From the NCBI GenBank assembly GCA_011375465.1, contig DRZV01000054.1, positions 1-5,706 on the forward strand: a stretch of 5,706 nucleotides of DNA, written 5' to 3'. The notes under the pieces are model-generated. The model was given only the letters and a program-made list of their open reading frames with translations, was not told the origin of the DNA and did not search any database. Both the position numbers and the translations under genes were made by a program. Source of the stretch: Neomoorella mulderi (GTDB taxonomy: Bacteria; Bacillota; DSM-521; Neomoorellales; Neomoorellaceae). Shown in pieces: positions 5,355 to 5,706 of this stretch. Position 1 is the stretch's first letter. Every line of letters starts with the position of its first letter.

Positions 5355-5706
5355 ATGCTCTCGGAACGTCTGCTGGAGGCTTTTACGGAACAGACCAAAT
5401 GGGAATTCTATTCCGCCTATCTCTATTTGGCCATGGCTGCCTATCCTAGAGGGCAGGGCTTTGGAGGGTATGGCCAGGTGGATGAAGGCCCAGAGTATGG
5501 AAGAGACCACCCATGCTTTAAAATTTTACAATTTCCTGCACGACAGGGGCCACGCGGTGGTCCTGAGGGAAATCCCCGCTCTCCCCTCCAGCTGGGAATC
5601 CCCTTTGCAGGTGTTTGAAGCGGCTTTAGAGCATGAGAAGGAGGTCACCCGGAGAATAAACCATCTGATGCTCCTGTCTATGGAAGAAAAGGATATAGCT
5701 TCCCAA
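5355..5706 (+). pseudogene. Ferritin (FtnA type), one +1 frameshift, cut by the window end
   Basis: Ferritin assembles into a 24-subunit shell that oxidises Fe(II) and stores iron. ATG 5355 has a modest AGAAG site upstream. Thirty codons read MLSERLLEAFTEQTK through YLYLAMAAY. One extra C in CC (5445-5446) then breaks the frame. Dropping it gives LEGRALEGMARWMKAQ and open sequence to the window edge, 117 residues in total. With this correction the ferroxidase residues fall exactly at family positions: E17, Y24, E50, H53 (MEETTH) and E94 (ALEHE). PSSWESPLQVFEAALEHE is a typical ferritin stretch. Roughly 50 residues are missing beyond the edge, given the usual length of about 165-170. Uncorrected, the first frame runs into unrelated residues and stops at 5618. 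The perfect spacing after correction favours a sequence error or a very recent mutation. Confidence 0.9.

Overview
The window looks like bacterial chromosome from a Gram-positive, probably anaerobic, Firmicutes/Clostridia-type organism. This is inferred from the gene set: a PcsB/CwlO-type coiled-coil secreted protein, a clostridial-style double zinc-ribbon protein, UppP, a COG1180 radical SAM enzyme, a class I HDAC-fold deacetylase and a prokaryotic ferritin. Strong GGAGG-type ribosome binding sites and clear intrinsic terminators agree with it. I cannot name the genus. No mobile element, CRISPR array or phage gene is visible, and I do not see a convincing new multi-gene system.

Layout. 1-64: tail of an upstream unit ending in a terminator-like hairpin. 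115-1225 (+): secreted coiled-coil protein in two frames. 1226-1256: bidirectional terminator. 1254-1559 (-): zinc-ribbon protein convergent with it, with two adjacent amber codons. 1560-1761: divergent intergenic region with a promoter and hairpins. 1762-2615 (+): uppP, needing two +1 frame corrections. 2704-2850 (+): possible 48-residue membrane peptide. 2851-2989: apparently non-coding, dyad-rich. 2990-3273: tRNA-Ala(CGC) and tRNA-Val(CAC), each with a promoter, then a strong terminator. 3302-4417 (+): intact radical SAM enzyme. 4443-5210 (-): intact HDAC-family enzyme, convergent with it; the radical SAM gene's terminator lies inside the deacetylase coding region. 5291-5706 (+): ferritin promoter and ferritin gene, frameshifted once and cut by the window end.

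How the genes fit together. They look like single-gene or very short transcription units rather than one pathway. The coiled-coil protein and UppP both concern the envelope (peptidoglycan hydrolase control and lipid-carrier recycling). The tRNAs form a small RNA locus. The radical SAM enzyme, deacetylase and ferritin are separate units.

The most notable global property is the number of broken frames: four +1 shifts (near 578, 1783, 1990 and 5445) and one double amber (1488-1493), while 3302-5210 is clean. Every shift is cured by removing one base, and at least three are in runs of identical bases. Sequencing or assembly error is the simplest explanation; real decay or recoding cannot be excluded from sequence alone.
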